Positions 25,097 through 34,926 of a stretch of DNA of 64,000 bases are shown piece by piece. A program made the translations under genes and the position numbers. Within the stretch, counting starts at the first letter, position 1; each line of letters opens with the position of its first letter. The DNA comes from Haloprofundus salinisoli (GTDB lineage Archaea; Halobacteriota; Halobacteria; Halobacteriales; Haloferacaceae): the NCBI RefSeq assembly GCF_020097815.1, contig NZ_CP083663.1:372001-436000 (forward strand), given 5' to 3'. The notes below the pieces were generated by a model, which saw nothing but the letters and a program-made list of their open reading frames with translations, ran no database searches and was not told the origin of the DNA.

Positions 25097-26884
25097 TCAG
25101 CCGAGACGGTAGACGCGACTCTCCCACGGACGGAGCGCGAGCGCGTCGACGTCGTGTTCGACCGGCGGACCGTCGGCAGCGTCGTAGTTACCGAGCAGCA
25201 GTTCGGCGGTGGTGTCGTCGACCGACTCCCGAGCCGACGCCGGCAGTTCGAACGCCGTCTTCCGCCCGGCGAAGTTGTGCACGACGAGCGCCGTCTCGTC
25301 GCCGAGCGTCCGGGTGTACGCCCAGAGGCGGTCGTGGTCGGGGTAGTGGAGCTCGTACTCGCCGTAGACCAGCACGTCGTTGTCCTTGCGCACGTCGATG
25401 AGTCGGCGGTAGTAGTGCCAGACCGACGCCGGGTCCTCGCGGGCGGCCTCGACGTTTATCTCCCGGTAGTTGGGATTGACGTTGATCCACGGTTCGCCGT
25501 CAGTGAAGCCCGCCTTTTCGTCGTCGGACCACTGGACCGGCGTGCGGGCGTTGTCGCGGCTGTTCTCGCGGAGGCCGCCCTTTATCTCCTCAAAGGAGCT
25601 CACCTCGCCGGAGTCGAGCGCGTCGCGGACGGGGTTTATCGTCTCCACGTCGCGGAACTCCGAGAGCGACTCGAACGGGTAGTTCGTCATGCCGATTTCG
25701 GCTCCCTGGAAGACGTACGGCGTGCCGCGGAGCGTAAACAGGAGCGTCGCCAGTAGCTTCGCCGACTCGACGCGGTACTCGCCGTCGTCGCCGAAGCGCG
25801 ACACCAGACGCGGCTGGTCGTGGTTGCTCAGGTAGAGGCTGTTCCAGCCGTCGGGAAAGAGACCGTTCTGCCAGCGGGTGAACACCCGTTTCAGCTCCGT
25901 CAGTTCGTACTCGTGGTAGTCCCAGATGTTCTCGCCCTGGTCGAGCAGCACGTGGTCGAAGTGAAATAGCGTGCTGAGGCCGTCACCGTCCTCGCCGACG
26001 TACTGGAGCGCCTCCTCCATCGACATCTCCTGGCCGATCATCTCGCCGACGGTGAACACGTCGCGGTCGGCGAGCACCCGGTCGCCCATCTCGCCGATGT
26101 AGGCGTGGACTTTCGGGCCGTTGATGGTGCCGTCGAAGTCGTCGTAGACGTGCGGCGGGTCGTGCTGGGTGACGCTGTCGGGCTTCGAGACGAGGTTGAT
26201 GACGTCCATCCGGAAGCCGTCGATGCCCTTCTCCAACCACCACTCCATCATCTCGAACACCTCGTCGCGCACCTCGGGGTTCTCCCAGTTGAGGTCCGGT
26301 TGCTTCCGGTCGAAGAGGTGCATGTACCACTCCTCGCTCTGCTCGTCGTACGCCCAGGCGGGCCCGCCGAAGAACGACCCCCACTCGTTCGGCGGAGCCT
26401 CGTGTTCGGGCCCCTCGTGACCGGTGAAACCGTCGACGTCCGTCCGGCCGTGTCGCCAGATGTAGTACTCTCGATACTGGCTGTCGGGGTCGCGCGACTT
26501 CGTGAACCACGCGTGTTCGTCGGAGGTGTGGTTGACGACGAGGTCCATGATGAGGCGAATGTCGCGGTCGTGGAGGCCCTCCAGCAGGTCCTCCCAGTCG
26601 TCCATCGTCCCGAATTCGTCCATGATGGAGCGGTAGTCGGCGATGTCGTAGCCGTTGTCCGCGTTCGGCGACTCGTAGACGGGGTTGAGCCAGACGACGT
26701 CGATGCCGAGGTCGTCGAGGTAGTCGAGCTTCTCGATGATACCCGGAATGTCGCCGACGCCGTCGCCGTCGCTGTCGTTGAAACTTCGCGGGTAGATCTG
26801 GTAGACGACCGACTCTTTCCACCATGCCCGGTCGACGTGCGCGGGGTCGGCGTCCCCGCTCGTCGCGTCTGCTGTCTCCTTCAC
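25097..26884 (-). CDS. GH13 alpha-glucosidase / oligo-1,6-glucosidase
   Basis: A 595-residue glycoside hydrolase of family 13. VVYQIYPRSF, DLVVNHTS, GFRMDVIN (nucleophile Asp227), VFTVGEM (acid/base Glu281) and SNHDQPR (Asp356) are conserved regions in the right order, followed by a C-terminal beta domain. The sequence is closest in layout to oligo-1,6-glucosidase and alpha-glucosidase and should release glucose from malto- or isomalto-oligosaccharides in the cytosol. The start is a GTG with no signal peptide. No sugar transporter is adjacent. Confidence 0.9.
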   Translation of the reverse strand: MKETADATSGDADPAHVDRAWWKESVVYQIYPRSFNDSDGDGVGDIPGIIEKLDYLDDLGIDVVWLNPVYESPNADNGYDIADYRSIMDEFGTMDDWEDLLEGLHDRDIRLIMDLVVNHTSDEHAWFTKSRDPDSQYREYYIWRHGRTDVDGFTGHEGPEHEAPPNEWGSFFGGPAWAYDEQSEEWYMHLFDRKQPDLNWENPEVRDEVFEMMEWWLEKGIDGFRMDVINLVSKPDSVTQHDPPHVYDDFDGTINGPKVHAYIGEMGDRVLADRDVFTVGEMIGQEMSMEEALQYVGEDGDGLSTLFHFDHVLLDQGENIWDYHEYELTELKRVFTRWQNGLFPDGWNSLYLSNHDQPRLVSRFGDDGEYRVESAKLLATLLFTLRGTPYVFQGAEIGMTNYPFESLSEFRDVETINPVRDALDSGEVSSFEEIKGGLRENSRDNARTPVQWSDDEKAGFTDGEPWINVNPNYREINVEAAREDPASVWHYYRRLIDVRKDNDVLVYGEYELHYPDHDRLWAYTRTLGDETALVVHNFAGRKTAFELPASARESVDDTTAELLLGNYDAADGPPVEHDVDALALRPWESRVYRLG

Positions 26885-26948
26885 GGTCGCAGATACGGCG
26901 GGAGCCCATTTAGTTGTGTTTTAGTAGGCAGGTGCAGTAGCCTCGCGC

Positions 26949-27149
26949 ATGGCCGACCAGAGCGAACCGAGCAAGCGACGAGACGTAGACGAAAAGCCAC
27001 AGCCGCACCAGGAGTCCGAGGACACGACGGCCAGCGAGCGAACGACGGCCCCGCAGAGTGCGTACACGTCGAGCCACGTGGGTACCGGTCTCGTCGTCCT
27101 GCTCGTCGGCCTCCTCGTCGTCTTCGGCGTCCCGCTGCTTCTGACCTGA
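26949..27149 (+). CDS. Small single-helix membrane protein
   Basis: A 66-residue protein with a polar, charged N-terminal 40 residues and one C-terminal helix (HVGTGLVVLLVGLLVVFGV). It resembles tail-anchored haloarchaeal small proteins that I recall under DUF7550, though I cannot confirm this. Its function is unknown. It is divergent from the glucosidase gene with about 64 bp between starts. Confidence 0.6.
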   Translation: MADQSEPSKRRDVDEKPQPHQESEDTTASERTTAPQSAYTSSHVGTGLVVLLVGLLVVFGVPLLLT

Positions 27150-27262
27150 ACCGGACCGTTCCTTCGTCGTCTCCCGAACCCCCTTCTCGTGAGTTCGTCC
27201 GTGTAGTATTCCCGGAAGAGGCCCTGCCAAATATCTAAAGAACTATCCACCTATCTTTCTAT

Positions 27263-27322
27263 CCAGAAACCTATACAGGAATACGCACAGAAATACACAC
27301 AGAAACACGTCCAGAGATACCC
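27263..27322. repeat. Degenerate 12-bp tandem repeat, about five units
   Basis: Five imperfect 12-bp units with the core ACAGAAATACAC run from 27263 to 27322. They lie in the 246-bp gap between a small membrane gene and the end of purL. Nothing else is recognisable in the gap. Confidence 0.6.
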
Positions 27323-27395
27323 GAGAGACGCCATCTGAGACGAGGACTCGGTGACAAGAGACCGCGACAGAGAGTGAGGCGAGCCCGTCGTCGAC

Positions 27396-29555
27396 TCAGT
27401 CCAACTCGCGGGCGATGACGTCGCGCAGGGTTCGAATCTCGTCGGCCGAGTAGTCGAGTCGCTCGTCGCCCACGGTGAGCGAGAGCGTCCCGTCGGCGGT
27501 CGCCGCGCCGAGTTCGACGACCGGCGCGACACCGTCGAACGCCTCGCGCACCGCTTCGGGCTCCGTTGTCTCGACGACGGCGCGGCCGGGCGTCTCGTCG
27601 AACAGCGAGAGCTCGTCGTCGACGGCAACGTCGGCGCCCGCGCTCTCGGTGACCATCTCCGCCAGCGAGACGGCGAGGCCGCCGTGGCTCACGTCGTGGA
27701 CCGCGAGCGTCGCCTCGTCGTTCGCGACGGCGGCGAGCGCCGCAACCACTTCACCTGGATTCTCGGGCAGGTCGGGGAACCGGTCGGAGCCGCCCGCGAA
27801 GGCGAGGTACTCCGACCCGCCGAGCGCGTCGCCCGCTTCGCCGACGAGCAGCAGCGTCCCCTCGCCCGCGAACGCGGCGGGCGGGGCGTCGTAGCCGTCC
27901 TTCGTCCCGACGACGGCGAGCGTCGGCGTCGGCGGAATCGGGCCCGTGACCGAGTCGTTGTACAGCGAGACGTTGCCGCCGACGACGGGCGTCGAGAGGT
28001 CGCGGCACATGTCGGCGAGGCCGTCGACGATGCCCTTGAAGCCGCCGTACACCTCGGGTTTCTCGGGGTTGCCGCCGTTGAGGCAGTCGACCGCCGCCAG
28101 CGGCGTCGCGCCCTTCGCGGCGAGGTTCGTGGCGTTTTCGAGCGCGACGGCGCGCGCGCCGTCGTAGGGGTCGGCGTTCGTCCACTTCGGGGTCGCACCC
28201 GAGGAGAACGCCAGTCCGATTCCCGTCTCGCGGCTCTCGCCGCTCGACCGCTCCGCGGAGCGCTGCTCCGCGCGCGCCTCTCGGATGGCCATCACCGCGG
28301 CATCGTCGCCGGGTTCGACGGCGGTTCGGAGACCGACCTCGTGGTCGTACTGCCGGTAGACCCAGCGCTTGCTCGCGGTCGTCGGACTGCCGACGACGGC
28401 CTCGAACGATTCGGAGAGCTCCGCGTCCGGCAGGTCGCGCTCGGGTTGCTCGTGCGCAGTCGAATCGAGGTCGTTCATCGGCGCGCCGTCGGCGAGGTAC
28501 TCGGCGGGCACGTCGACGGCGACGTCCCCTCCAAAGGTGCAGACGTAGTTGCCCTCGGCGACGTCGCCGATGACCGAGCAGCCGAGGTCGTACTTCTCGG
28601 CGATTTTCCCGACCGCTTTGACGTCCTCCGGGCGTACTTCGTAGCACATCCGCTCTTGGGACTCCGCGAGGAGAATCTCCATCGCGTTCATGTTCGGTTC
28701 GCGCTGGTGGACCGCGTCGAGGTCGATTCGCGCACCGAAGCCGCCCTTGGCGACGAGTTCGGAGGACGCGCCCCCGAGGCCTGCCGCACCGAGGTCGCGC
28801 GCCGACTGGACGAGGCCGGCGTCGACGAGTTCCTCGTTGGCCTCGATGAGCAGCTTTTCCGTATAGGGGTCGCCGACCTGCACGGCGGGTCGGTCCTCGG
28901 TCTCGGCGTCCTCGGCGAGGTCCTCGCTGGCGAACGACGCGCCGCCGAGGCCGTCGCGGCCGGTACCGTTGCCGACGAGGACGAGTTTGTTTCCTGCCCC
29001 CTGGGCTTCGGCGGTGACGAGGCGGTCGGCGGGGAGAAGTCCCACGCAGGCGACGTTCACGAGCGGGTTGCCCTCGTAGTCGGGGTGGAAGTCGACGCTG
29101 CCCGTGACGGTTGGCACGCCGATGGCGTTGCCGTAGTCGGCGATACCTTCGACGACGCCCTCGAACAGATAGCGGGAGTGTTCCTCGGAGAACTCACCGA
29201 AGTAGAGCGAGTCGGCGAGCGCGATGGGATACGCGCCCATCGAGAGCGTGTCGCGGACGATGCCGCCGACGCCCGTCGCCGCGCCGTCGTAGGGGTCGAC
29301 GTAGGAGGGGTGGTTGTGGCTCTCGATGCCGAGAGTGACGTAGGTGTCGTCGGAGACGGCGACGACGGCGGCGTCGTCACCGGGGCCGACGACCACGTCG
29401 TCGCTTTCACTGTCGAACGCCGACAGCAACGGTCGAGACGAGCGGTACGCGCAGTGTTCGCTCCAGAGGTTCTCGAACAGCGCCGCCTCGGCCCTGGTGG
29501 GTTCGCGGCCGAGTTCGGCGACGACGAGCTCGTGGTCGGCGTCGGAGAGACTCAT
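27396..29555 (-). CDS. purL: Phosphoribosylformylglycinamidine synthase subunit PurL
   Basis: A 719-residue synthetase subunit that converts FGAR, ATP and ammonia to FGAM in purine synthesis, with PurS and PurQ encoded elsewhere. WSEHC (31-35), GIESHNHPS (76-84) and [12 protein letters not shown] are the N-terminal ATP and metal sites, and the second AIRS-like half starts near 400. Residues about 428-444 ([17 protein letters not shown]) look like an in-frame insertion before the GLAFSSG segment. GGGAGATGA just before the ATG could be a ribosome site. Confidence 0.95.
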   Translation of the reverse strand: MSLSDADHELVVAELGREPTRAEAALFENLWSEHCAYRSSRPLLSAFDSESDDVVVGPGDDAAVVAVSDDTYVTLGIESHNHPSYVDPYDGAATGVGGIVRDTLSMGAYPIALADSLYFGEFSEEHSRYLFEGVVEGIADYGNAIGVPTVTGSVDFHPDYEGNPLVNVACVGLLPADRLVTAEAQGAGNKLVLVGNGTGRDGLGGASFASEDLAEDAETEDRPAVQVGDPYTEKLLIEANEELVDAGLVQSARDLGAAGLGGASSELVAKGGFGARIDLDAVHQREPNMNAMEILLAESQERMCYEVRPEDVKAVGKIAEKYDLGCSVIGDVAEGNYVCTFGGDVAVDVPAEYLADGAPMNDLDSTAHEQPERDLPDAELSESFEAVVGSPTTASKRWVYRQYDHEVGLRTAVEPGDDAAVMAIREARAEQRSAERSSGESRETGIGLAFSSGATPKWTNADPYDGARAVALENATNLAAKGATPLAAVDCLNGGNPEKPEVYGGFKGIVDGLADMCRDLSTPVVGGNVSLYNDSVTGPIPPTPTLAVVGTKDGYDAPPAAFAGEGTLLLVGEAGDALGGSEYLAFAGGSDRFPDLPENPGEVVAALAAVANDEATLAVHDVSHGGLAVSLAEMVTESAGADVAVDDELSLFDETPGRAVVETTEPEAVREAFDGVAPVVELGAATADGTLSLTVGDERLDYSADEIRTLRDVIARELD

Positions 29556-29716
29556 TCATCTCCCTGTTTAGAAAGCGTCGATAAATCCCTTTTCATATGC
29601 ACATACGTGTGTATCGGTTCGAGAGCGGGTCGCGGCTCCGACGCCGGCGTCGAACCCTCGCCGCGGGCGTGAGATTCCGGTAGTTCTATCATTACACGTG
29701 GTCACATCGGCGACTA

Positions 29717-29926
29717 ATGGACGAATCACGCCTTTGGGGAGGAATCGGCATCCTCATCGGGCTTGCAGGTATCGCCATCGTACTGTTCTATCCGGATTCG
29801 GAGTTCCTCAGTATGCTCACCGAGGGGCACTTCACCGAGTTCACGTTCCTTTACGGCGTGGGCGTCATCCTCGCCGTCCTCTTCACCGCGCTTATCATCG
29901 GTCCGAGCATGCTTCGCAGCAGATAG
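29717..29926 (+). CDS. Small two-helix membrane protein
   Basis: A 69-residue protein with helices at about 7-25 and 45-63 separated by an acidic loop. It is followed closely by the PHP-domain gene. Similar tiny two-helix proteins are common in haloarchaea, and their function is unknown. Confidence 0.6.
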   Translation: MDESRLWGGIGILIGLAGIAIVLFYPDSEFLSMLTEGHFTEFTFLYGVGVILAVLFTALIIGPSMLRSR

Positions 29927-29975
29927 CGCAGTCGGGACCGGCGAGTTTTTTTAGACACCCGTCCAAAGGCTGTTC

Positions 29976-30659
29976 GTGCTATCGGTCGAACTGCACGCGC
30001 ACTCCGCGCTGTCCTACGACGGCCGCGACCCCGTAGAGTTACTGCTTGAACAAGCCGCGGCTGTCGGACTCGACGCGCTGGCGGTCACCGACCACGACGA
30101 GATCGACGCCAGCATCGAGGCGGCCGAACGCGCCGCCGACTACGGCCTCGTCGGCATCGTCGGCATGGAGGTGACGAGCTCCGCGGGCCACGTCCTCGCG
30201 TTCGACATCGACGAGCAGATTCCCGCCGGCCTCTCCTACGACGAGACGCTCGACCGAATCCGAGACCAGGACGGCCTCGTCGTCGTCCCCCACCCGTTCC
30301 AGAAATCCCGCCACGGCGTCGCCCCGCACATCTCGCGGGAACAACTGGCGAGCGCCGACGCCATCGAGGTGTACAACTCGCGGCTCCTGACCGGTCTCGC
30401 CAACCGCAAAGCCGAGAAGTTCGCGCTCGCCAACGACCTCCCGATGACCGCCGGCAGCGACGCCCACATCAGCGAGATGGTCGGCCAAGCGGTGACCGAA
30501 GTCGGGACGAACGAACGCCGCGCCGACGCCATCCTCGACGCTATCGCCGAGGGTCGGACGGGCGTCGTCGGCACCCGAACGCCGTGGCACATCAGCTTCC
30601 GGCAGGCCGCCGGCGGCGCGAAACGCCGACTGAAACACGCGGTCACCGACTTCCTGTGA
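29976..30659 (+). CDS. PHP-domain phosphoesterase
   Basis: A 227-residue PHP-domain protein. ELHAHSALSYDG (His7, His9), VTDHDEID (Asp39, His40), GMEV, VVVPHPF and AGSDAH supply the expected metal ligands of a trinuclear phosphoesterase site. It resembles small stand-alone PHP proteins acting on nucleotides or phosphoesters. A TATA-like TTTTTTTAG lies about 25 bp before the GTG start, suggesting a leaderless mRNA. Its TGA overlaps the next GTG (GTGA), so the two genes are coupled. Confidence 0.85.
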   Translation: MLSVELHAHSALSYDGRDPVELLLEQAAAVGLDALAVTDHDEIDASIEAAERAADYGLVGIVGMEVTSSAGHVLAFDIDEQIPAGLSYDETLDRIRDQDGLVVVPHPFQKSRHGVAPHISREQLASADAIEVYNSRLLTGLANRKAEKFALANDLPMTAGSDAHISEMVGQAVTEVGTNERRADAILDAIAEGRTGVVGTRTPWHISFRQAAGGAKRRLKHAVTDFL

Positions 30660-31786
30660 TTCGCGGCACGACGCCCGAGCGCGTCGCCGCCGCGCTCGAA
30701 CGCAACGATCCGCTTCCGGGGACCGCCGGCTTCGCGGGTCGGCTCGACGTCGAATCGTCGGCCCTCGGCGACGGGCCGTGTCTCGTCCGCGACGTGCTCG
30801 GCCGACAGCCGATCTTCTTCTCGGAGCACGACCCCTCGGCGTGGGGGTTCGACCCGACCGAACTCGAAGACCCCCGACCGCTTCCGGCGGGCCACGTCCA
30901 GCGACTCGGAGCGGACGACGCCGCCGAGAGCGGGAGCCAGCGCGTGTGGACGCTTCCGAATCCGCCGGAGTTCGACGACGACGAAACGGCGCTCGACGCG
31001 GTCGGAGACGCCGTGTTGGGTCGCGTCCGCGCCGTCGACCCGGCGGACACCGCCGTCGCCTTCTCCGGGGGCGTCGACTCCGCGCTCGTCGCCGTCGGAA
31101 TGCCCGACGCTCCCTGCTACGTCGCCGGGTTCGAGGGGTCGCACGATATCGAGGCCGCCCGCGACGCCGCCGAGGCGATGGGCCGCGACCTGCGCGTCGT
31201 CAAGTTCGCCCACGACGACCTCACGCGGGCGGTACCCGAAATCGTCGCCGCGACGGGTCGGACCAACGCGATGGACGTCCAAATCGCGCTACCGCTGTAT
31301 CTCGTCGCGGAGCGCGTCGCCGCCGACGGCTACGAGCGACTGGCCGTCGGACAGGGCGCGGACGAACTGTTCGGCGGTTACGCGAAGGTGGCGAACGCCC
31401 CCGACGACCATCGCGTCGACGCCGAGACGGTCCGCGGGGCGACGCGCGAGATGGTAGCGACGCTTCCCGCCCAGCTGGAGCGAGACGCGTTGACGTTGCG
31501 TGCGGCGGGCGTCGAACCGGTCGCGCCGCTGTTGCACGACGACGTGGTCGCGGCCGCGCTCCGTCTCCCCGGACGCCTGCTGACGGACGGTGAGGAGCGC
31601 AAGATTGCACTTCGACGCACCGCCGACGGGGTGCTCCCCGACGCCGTCGCCGCTGCGGACAAGAAGGCCGTCCAGTACGGCAGTCTGGCGGCGCGCGAAC
31701 TCGACCGGTTAGCCCGCCGTTCGGGGTTCAAACGGCGGATGGACGACCACGTCGGTCAGTACGTCCGTTCGCTGGCCGACCGGTAA
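30656..31786 (+). CDS. Asparagine-synthase-like ATP pyrophosphatase
   Basis: A 376-residue protein. The C-terminal part (about 110-376) is an asparagine-synthase fold with the PP-loop SGGVDSAL (137-144) and GQGADELFGGY. The N-terminal 100 residues look like a shortened class II glutaminase domain (LVRDVLGRQPIFF, PLPAGHVQRL, RVWTLP) without the N-terminal catalytic Cys. It would therefore use free ammonia or another amine. It overlaps the PHP gene by 4 bp, which suggests a shared pathway. The product is unknown. Confidence 0.78.
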   Translation: MIRGTTPERVAAALERNDPLPGTAGFAGRLDVESSALGDGPCLVRDVLGRQPIFFSEHDPSAWGFDPTELEDPRPLPAGHVQRLGADDAAESGSQRVWTLPNPPEFDDDETALDAVGDAVLGRVRAVDPADTAVAFSGGVDSALVAVGMPDAPCYVAGFEGSHDIEAARDAAEAMGRDLRVVKFAHDDLTRAVPEIVAATGRTNAMDVQIALPLYLVAERVAADGYERLAVGQGADELFGGYAKVANAPDDHRVDAETVRGATREMVATLPAQLERDALTLRAAGVEPVAPLLHDDVVAAALRLPGRLLTDGEERKIALRRTADGVLPDAVAAADKKAVQYGSLAARELDRLARRSGFKRRMDDHVGQYVRSLADR

Positions 31787-31836
31787 TCGAGTCGGGCGCG
31801 CTCGACGGCGCTCGGACGGTCCGCAGGACCCGTTTC

Positions 31837-32487
31837 TCAGGGGTGTGCCGGTGAGGACGACCCACCGAGTGACGACAAATCGTGACGGAGAGACACCGTC
31901 TCTCGGCCGGTGTCGTAGTCGACGACGCCTGTCTCGGCGAGTTTCGGAAGAAGAGAGTGGCGGAGGCGTATCGTGTGTGTCCGCGGGGAACCGCCAACGT
32001 GAGCGGAGAGCGCCGTGGCGACGCTCGAAACGGCGAGTTCCGCGTCGCCGGCCTCGTCGAGAACGGTCAGCACCGCCCGTATCGCGGGCGTCGCAAACAG
32101 ACACGCCTCGGAGTCAGTCGGTTCATCGTCGAGGCGATCCGCCAGTAACGGCGCGTACTCGGTGTCTCGCTCGGTGAGTCGAGGACCGGGCGCGAGCGTC
32201 CGACTGACCGGGTCGTACTCGACGAATCCGGCGTCGGTGAGTTTCGGAAGGTGGACGTGATGAAGCGAGACGCCGAGCGAGTCCAACGAGGCTTCGTGGT
32301 CGCCAGGGGCCGACGCCGACGAGTCGGGCGCCCGAATCGCCGCGACGAGCTCTGCGAGCGTCGAGGGTTGGGAGCCGTCCGACAGCATCGTCACGACTTG
32401 CCGGCGACGCGGGTGCGACAGAGCCGCCAGTAACCGCGGCAGTTCATCCGCGCCGCCCGATGTAGTGGAGGAGTGTTCGTCGGTCAT
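31837..32487 (-). CDS. Tandem winged-helix protein, DUF7344-like regulator
   Basis: A 216-residue protein with two similar helical halves. The first has LLAALSHPRRRQVVTML, SLHHVHLPKLTDAGFVEYD; the second LFATPAIRAVLTVL, RLRHSLLPKLAETGVVDYD. This repeated ArsR-like wing matches haloarchaeal DUF7344 proteins, presumed DNA-binding regulators. It contains no ligand site or receiver domain that I can see. It lies beside a broken HTH-10 regulator gene. Confidence 0.75.
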   Translation of the reverse strand: MTDEHSSTTSGGADELPRLLAALSHPRRRQVVTMLSDGSQPSTLAELVAAIRAPDSSASAPGDHEASLDSLGVSLHHVHLPKLTDAGFVEYDPVSRTLAPGPRLTERDTEYAPLLADRLDDEPTDSEACLFATPAIRAVLTVLDEAGDAELAVSSVATALSAHVGGSPRTHTIRLRHSLLPKLAETGVVDYDTGRETVSLRHDLSSLGGSSSPAHP

Positions 32488-32564
32488 CGCGTATCTGCCG
32501 TTGCAAACGAGTCCCCATCAGTGCAAGGCCTAAGATATTAGTGAATATTGAGAGACAAGTTTCG

Positions 32565-32880
32565 TCACTGTTCGAGAAGTACTCGGAAGAGCTTCCGCTG
32601 CGCGTGACGGAGGGGTTGGTGGAACGTCGGCGACGAGACACCGAGCGACGCCGCGATATCGTTACCCGAGTTCTCGCGGAGCCACTCGAAAAAGCCCGAG
32701 TAGTACGCCGCTTCGAGCGCCGCGCGCTGTCTGTCGGTGAGCGATCCCTACAGCGTCTGCGAGAGCGGCCGCATGTCTTCATCGCAGCGGCGACTGTACC
32801 GCTGGGCGAGGAGTTCCAGTTCCGGATACGTCTTCCGAACCCTGTCGGACTCGTTGCGGTGGAGTGCGAACAGGCGGCCG
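32565..32880 (-). pseudogene. Broken HTH-10 (bacterio-opsin activator type) regulator
   Basis: On the minus strand the end of a Bat-like regulator is readable: LFALHRNESDRVRKTYPEL, then an in-frame TAG at 32750-32748, then the HTH-10 domain with LTDRQRAALEAAYYSGFFEW and NDIAASLGVSSPTFHQPLR, ending at a TGA (32567-32565). The upstream part of such a gene (sensor domains) is missing, and the frame decays beyond about 32880. It is a truncated, inactivated regulator gene. The rest of the gap to 33018 has no gene. Confidence 0.8.
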
Positions 32881-33018
32881 CAGACGCTCGAACGGGCGGT
32901 CGCCGCGCAACCGCCTCGGCACCCGTTCGACGGTCGGTCAGAGCATACGCTAGGGTGGCCTCGTTCTCACGCAAAAACCTTCGTGACCGACGGCAGAGAT
33001 CGAGACGTTTCGACGGTC

Positions 33019-33486
33019 TCAGCGCCGAGCCGCACACTCGATGGCTTCCAAGCCGAGTTCGACCACGTCGGCGTCCAAGTCGCTCGTTCGGAGGTCGTCG
33101 GGTGTGTACCAGTCCCACACGTCTGCGCTCTCCTCGTCGTCGTCGGGGTCGATAGCGCGTTTATCGACCGTCGCGTAGTAGATGTGGTCGATGTGCTGGT
33201 GGCCGACCTCGTGGCCGTAGACGTCGATGTCTTCGAGTAACAGGTGTCGCGGCCGCGGAATCGTCCGCGCCGTCTCGGAGGCGACGTCGCGCTGGTCGAC
33301 GAGCAGCGTCGGGGCCAGACCCGTCTCCTCGCGGGCCTCCCGGAGCGCCGCCTCGTGGGGGAGTTCGTCTCTGTCGACGTGGCCGCCGGGCGGGAGTCGC
33401 AGGCCGAGTCGCTTGTGCTCGTGCAGCGCCGTCGCCCCGTCGTTGACGATGTACGCCGTCGCCGTGAAGTGTCGCGTCGTCTCCAT
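33019..33486 (-). CDS. NUDIX hydrolase
   Basis: A 155-residue NUDIX protein. The box spans Gly35 to Leu57 and fits GX5EX7REUXEEXGU, with Glu41, Arg49-Glu50 and Glu53-Glu54. It would cleave a nucleoside diphosphate linked to another group. A late segment WDWYTPDDLR is typical of MutT-like members. There is no additional domain that names the substrate. Confidence 0.88.
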   Translation of the reverse strand: METTRHFTATAYIVNDGATALHEHKRLGLRLPPGGHVDRDELPHEAALREAREETGLAPTLLVDQRDVASETARTIPRPRHLLLEDIDVYGHEVGHQHIDHIYYATVDKRAIDPDDDEESADVWDWYTPDDLRTSDLDADVVELGLEAIECAARR

Positions 33487-33653
33487 GGCGGTCGGTCGAA
33501 GCGACCGGCTTTAACCGTCGTGACTTCTGGTAGCCGAGGCCGAGGCGACTGAGACCGTAGCGGTCGAAGCGTGGATGTAAAAGAGAAGTCGAGTCCGAGG
33601 TGGGTCGTCGAACTGGGTCGGCGGTCGGCCGTGTTGTTCGGGGTGCAACCCGA

Positions 33654-34634
33654 TTACGGCAGATGGACCTGCTCTTCGGCTTCGAGCAGTTCGTGGTAGC
33701 GGTTGCGGATGGTGACTTCACTGATGTTGGCGACGTCGCTCACTTCGCTCTGGGTCACCTTCTCGTTGGTGAGCAGCGAGGCGGCGTAGACGGCCGCGGC
33801 CGCGAGGCCGACTGGCGATTTGCCCGAGTGGACGCCCTGTTCCTTGGCGTTCTTCAACAGCCGGCGAGCGCGGCGCTCGGCCTCGTCGGAGAGGTCGAGG
33901 TCAGACGCGAACCGCGGCACGTAGCTCTCGGGGTCTGCGGGCTGGATTTCGAGTTTCAGCTCGCGGACGACGTAGCGGTACGTCCGCGCGATCTCGTCTT
34001 TCTCGACGCGGGAGACGCTCGTGATTTCGTCGAGGCTGCGCGGCGTCCCCGCCTGCCGAGCGGCGGCGTAGAGACTCGCCGTCGAGACGCCCTCGATGGA
34101 GCGCCCCGGCAGCAGGTCCTCGCCGAGCGCGCGGCGGTAGATGACCGACGCCGTCTCGCGGACGTTCTCGGGAAGTCCGAGCGCCGAGGCCATGCGGTCG
34201 ATCTCGCCGAGCGCCTGCTTCAGATTGCGCTCTTTCGAGTCGCGGGTGCGGAAGCGCTCGTTCCATGTGCGGAGCCGCTGCATCTTCTCTCGCTGGCGGC
34301 TCGACAGCGAGTTGCCGTAGGCGTCCTTGTTCTGCCAGCCGATGTTGGTCGACAGTCCCTTGTCGTGCATCATGTTCGTCGTCGGCGCGCCGACGCGGGA
34401 CTTCTGGTCCTTCTCCGTGGAGTTGAACGCGCGCCACTCGGGGCCGCGGTCGATGCCGTCCTCGCTGACGACGAGACCGCAGTCGGCGCAGACGGTCTCG
34501 CCGTGTTCGGTGTCGCTAGCCAACTGTCCGCCGCACTCCGGGCAGCGCAGCGTCTCGTCGGCTTCTTCTTCGCTCTCATCCTCGTCTCTCTGTCGGGTGC
34601 GCTCGCCCGTGTATCGTCGGACACTATCAGTCAT
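33654..34634 (-). CDS. tfb: Transcription initiation factor TFB
   Basis: A 326-residue TFIIB homologue that recruits RNA polymerase to TBP-bound promoters. The zinc ribbon uses Cys31, Cys34, Cys49 and Cys52. The B-reader region follows (GPEWRAFNSTEKDQKSRVG), then two cyclin-like repeats of about 90 residues, the second ending in VSDVANISEVTIRNRY, which contacts the BRE. The ATG at 34634 gives the usual N-terminus. Haloarchaea carry several TFBs, so this is one paralogue. The gap 34635-34926 shows no gene. Confidence 0.95.
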   Translation of the reverse strand: MTDSVRRYTGERTRQRDEDESEEEADETLRCPECGGQLASDTEHGETVCADCGLVVSEDGIDRGPEWRAFNSTEKDQKSRVGAPTTNMMHDKGLSTNIGWQNKDAYGNSLSSRQREKMQRLRTWNERFRTRDSKERNLKQALGEIDRMASALGLPENVRETASVIYRRALGEDLLPGRSIEGVSTASLYAAARQAGTPRSLDEITSVSRVEKDEIARTYRYVVRELKLEIQPADPESYVPRFASDLDLSDEAERRARRLLKNAKEQGVHSGKSPVGLAAAAVYAASLLTNEKVTQSEVSDVANISEVTIRNRYHELLEAEEQVHLP

Positions 34635-34926
34635 TGTTAGGGGGTGGTGGGGTGGTGGAGAGACGCCTCTCTCGTGGACTGTTCTCCATCCCACTGTTGG
34701 GAAGCGAATGGCTTAACTCTGGTGGCGGAATTCGGCGTCGAGACGCCTCGATGGGCACGTTCAGGCGAAGGAGATGTGCGGCCCGAACAGCCCCTCGAAC
34801 CGCCCCCCGACGGCGGGGTATCGGCGGACGGAGTGGGCGTCCGGTGGCGACGATTCGACCCCCGCCGCGGGTCGGCTCCCGCAGCGCATCGAAACCCTTA
34901 CTCCCGGCCCCCGACACCGAGGAGAC

